This document shows, one piece after another, positions 49,983-50,896 of a stretch of DNA of 50,896 nucleotides. How positions within the stretch are numbered: the first letter of the stretch is position 1; the number at the start of each line of letters is the position of its first letter. Both the position numbers and the translations under genes were made by a program. The notes under the pieces were generated by a model that saw only the letters and a program-made list of their open reading frames with translations, was not told where the DNA came from and made no database searches. The DNA is from Bacteroidota bacterium (GTDB lineage: Bacteria > Bacteroidota > Bacteroidia > Bacteroidales > Rikenellaceae), in assembly GCA_023443765.1 (NCBI GenBank), contig JAEZTA010000142.1, forward strand, positions 1 to 50,896. Reading direction: 5' to 3'.

Positions 49983-50153
49983 ATATAAAAAGCGTTAGCT
50001 TTATTTCTTGCTATTGAAACTTCGACAATTTCACAGCTGACAAGAGTAAAGTGTAAACGCTCACGTTTCTACGTGGGCTTTACTCATTTATTTGTCAGCA
50101 AGGTAGTCGAAGACCTCAATAGCAAATAAAGGTTTAGCCTGCGTTTTTTATAT
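49983..50153 (+). repeat. 171-nt imperfect palindrome / structured RNA element
   Basis: The two ends ATATAAAAA (49983-49991) and TTTTTATAT (50145-50153) are exact inverted copies. Inward helices pair 50001-50006 with 50124-50129, GCTATTG (50010-50016) with CAATAGC (50117-50123), CTTCGAC (50020-50026) with GTCGAAG (50106-50112), GCTGACAA (50036-50043) with TTGTCAGC (50092-50099), and GAGTAAAG (50044-50051) with CTTTACTC (50078-50085), with an apical CTCACGT/ACGTGGG stem. Bulges are asymmetric, including a 9-versus-6-nt internal loop in the middle. The right side ends in GCGTTTTTT, like an intrinsic terminator. I cannot name its family. Confidence 0.6.
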
Positions 50154-50192
50154 GCCTGTCCCAAAAGTCTATCATTAAATCAACGACACTCC

Positions 50193-50896
50193 ATGAAAAC
50201 AAAATTCTTTTTACTCATAGGCATATTCACCCTTGCGCTGACCGCCTGCGGAGGCGACGACAACGGCGACGACCCGACGAAACCGCTGGACGACGCCACA
50301 ATTTCCTTTACGAAAATGGCGAACTGCCCCGATGCGGAGGTAGACCAGGCAATCGTCTGGAAGGATGCAATTTATTATGTGAATCGCACCTCTTTTCTGC
50401 GCTATACTCCGGCAAGAAACGAGTGGCAAAGCCTCACACCCGCTCCCTCCACCAACCTGTTCGTATGGCAGGATAAACTGTATTGTCCCAACAGTAATTT
50501 AGATTTCTATGTCTATTCTGCCACAACAGAAGCATGGGAACCGACAACGGATATTGCAGCAATAACAGACAATAACTTCGGAAAAATCTTAAATATAGGA
50601 AATACATTGTTCCGTATCGGTAATAGTGGATATTATTGTATGTTTTATCAATCCGACAGTCGAGAATGGAAATATTTTGACGGTCAATACAGTACATGTA
50701 GTTTCCCTTTTGAATATTCATGCGAAATCGAAGGAAAAGGATATAGTTTCGTCGGAATCTACTTATTTGACCCTGAAACCCGGATAACTTCCTTAAAAGT
50801 AAATATTCCAAGCAGAGGCGGCACGATTTCAGGTTGCCTGTATAATCAACGGCAAATGCTATACTCCCAATGTTCTGTTTCCCGCTATGACAAGGA
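50193..50896 (+). CDS. Lipoprotein with kelch-like repeats, 3' end cut by window
   Basis: The reading frame from ATG 50193 is open to the right edge (234 codons plus two bases). The signal MKTKFFLLIGIFTLALTAC gives a lipobox cysteine at 19, followed by an acidic GGDDNGDD spacer. The visible part contains kelch-like or WD-like short repeats: AIVWKDAIYYVN, FLRYTPARNEWQSLTPAP, LFVWQDKLYCPN and YVYSATTEAWEPTTD. This suggests a beta-propeller on the surface. From about codon 90 the gene is clearly more A/T-rich than its neighbours, with codons such as TTA, ATA and AAA common. Function unknown. Confidence 0.8.
   Translation, partial: MKTKFFLLIGIFTLALTACGGDDNGDDPTKPLDDATISFTKMANCPDAEVDQAIVWKDAIYYVNRTSFLRYTPARNEWQSLTPAPSTNLFVWQDKLYCPNSNLDFYVYSATTEAWEPTTDIAAITDNNFGKILNIGNTLFRIGNSGYYCMFYQSDSREWKYFDGQYSTCSFPFEYSCEIEGKGYSFVGIYLFDPETRITSLKVNIPSRGGTISGCLYNQRQMLYSQCSVSRYDK

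Noticed and set aside
49983..50153. Integron attC site
   Set aside because: The palindrome is long and bulged like attC, but the ends lack RYYYAAC on the left and GTTRRRY on the right, and no cassette array or integrase is visible.
1..50896. CRISPR array, tRNA, rRNA, insertion sequence or prophage
   Set aside because: No regularly spaced direct repeats, no tRNA-like cloverleaf, no transposase, integrase or phage structural genes were recognised on either strand.

Overview
The window looks like chromosome of a GC-rich member of the Bacteroidales, most like Alistipes (Rikenellaceae). The support is: SusC/D-free but lipoprotein-rich gene content with fimbrillin-like, FISUMP-like and LruC proteins; weak Shine-Dalgarno sequences; and many upstream regions carrying the Bacteroidota -7 element TAnnTTTG, several with a TTG/TTTG box 19-20 bp further upstream. 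I see no rRNA, tRNA, CRISPR array, transposase or phage gene. The genus is an inference from style, not from a marker gene.

Layout. 1-4261 (+): the 3' part of an RND efflux pump plus its outer-membrane channel. 4271-6240 (-): a Crp/Fnr-type regulator and a MATE exporter. 6344-12035 (-): a five-gene redox cluster made of a cupin/carboxymuconolactone decarboxylase fusion, an aldo/keto reductase, a flavodoxin-like protein, a NapH-like polyferredoxin and a Tat-type aldo/keto reductase with a ferredoxin tail. 12183-15045 (-): a glycolysis/fermentation operon, class I fructose-bisphosphate aldolase, D-lactate dehydrogenase and phosphoglycerate mutase. 15046-17863 (+): a gene-poor stretch with a possible small RNA, then a 48-residue peptide gene and a large GLUG-repeat lipoprotein. 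17953-25290: an AraC regulator divergent from a complete RND tripartite pump operon that ends in its own TetR regulator. 25430-27808 (-): an LruC-domain lipoprotein.

27963-31689 (+) is the most interesting part: a methionine biosynthesis operon (O-acetylhomoserine sulfhydrylase, homoserine O-acetyltransferase, homoserine dehydrogenase). It is preceded by a 32-codon reading frame with a run of Met and Cys codons and then by an intrinsic terminator. This has the architecture of a ribosome-mediated attenuator that senses the pathway's own end products.

31750-36832 holds two FISUMP-type lipoproteins around an MFS transporter, then a CDGSH iron-sulfur protein. 36957-38408 (-) is an NfeD/FloA membrane-microdomain pair. 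38494-42297 (-) is a membrane-sensor-like protein, TrkH and a SPOR-like exported protein. 42418-43716 (-) is mtaB. 43816-47346 (+) is an ABC-3 metal permease, an LptF/G permease and ribBA. 47495-48923 (+) is fmt and a GNAT acetyltransferase. 48975-49667 (-) is a peroxiredoxin. 49668-50192 has no gene but contains a strongly structured, about 170-nt imperfect palindrome. The window closes inside a lipoprotein gene.

Gene starts were chosen by family alignment, signal peptides and spacing to neighbours; all assignments are from reading the sequence, with no database search.
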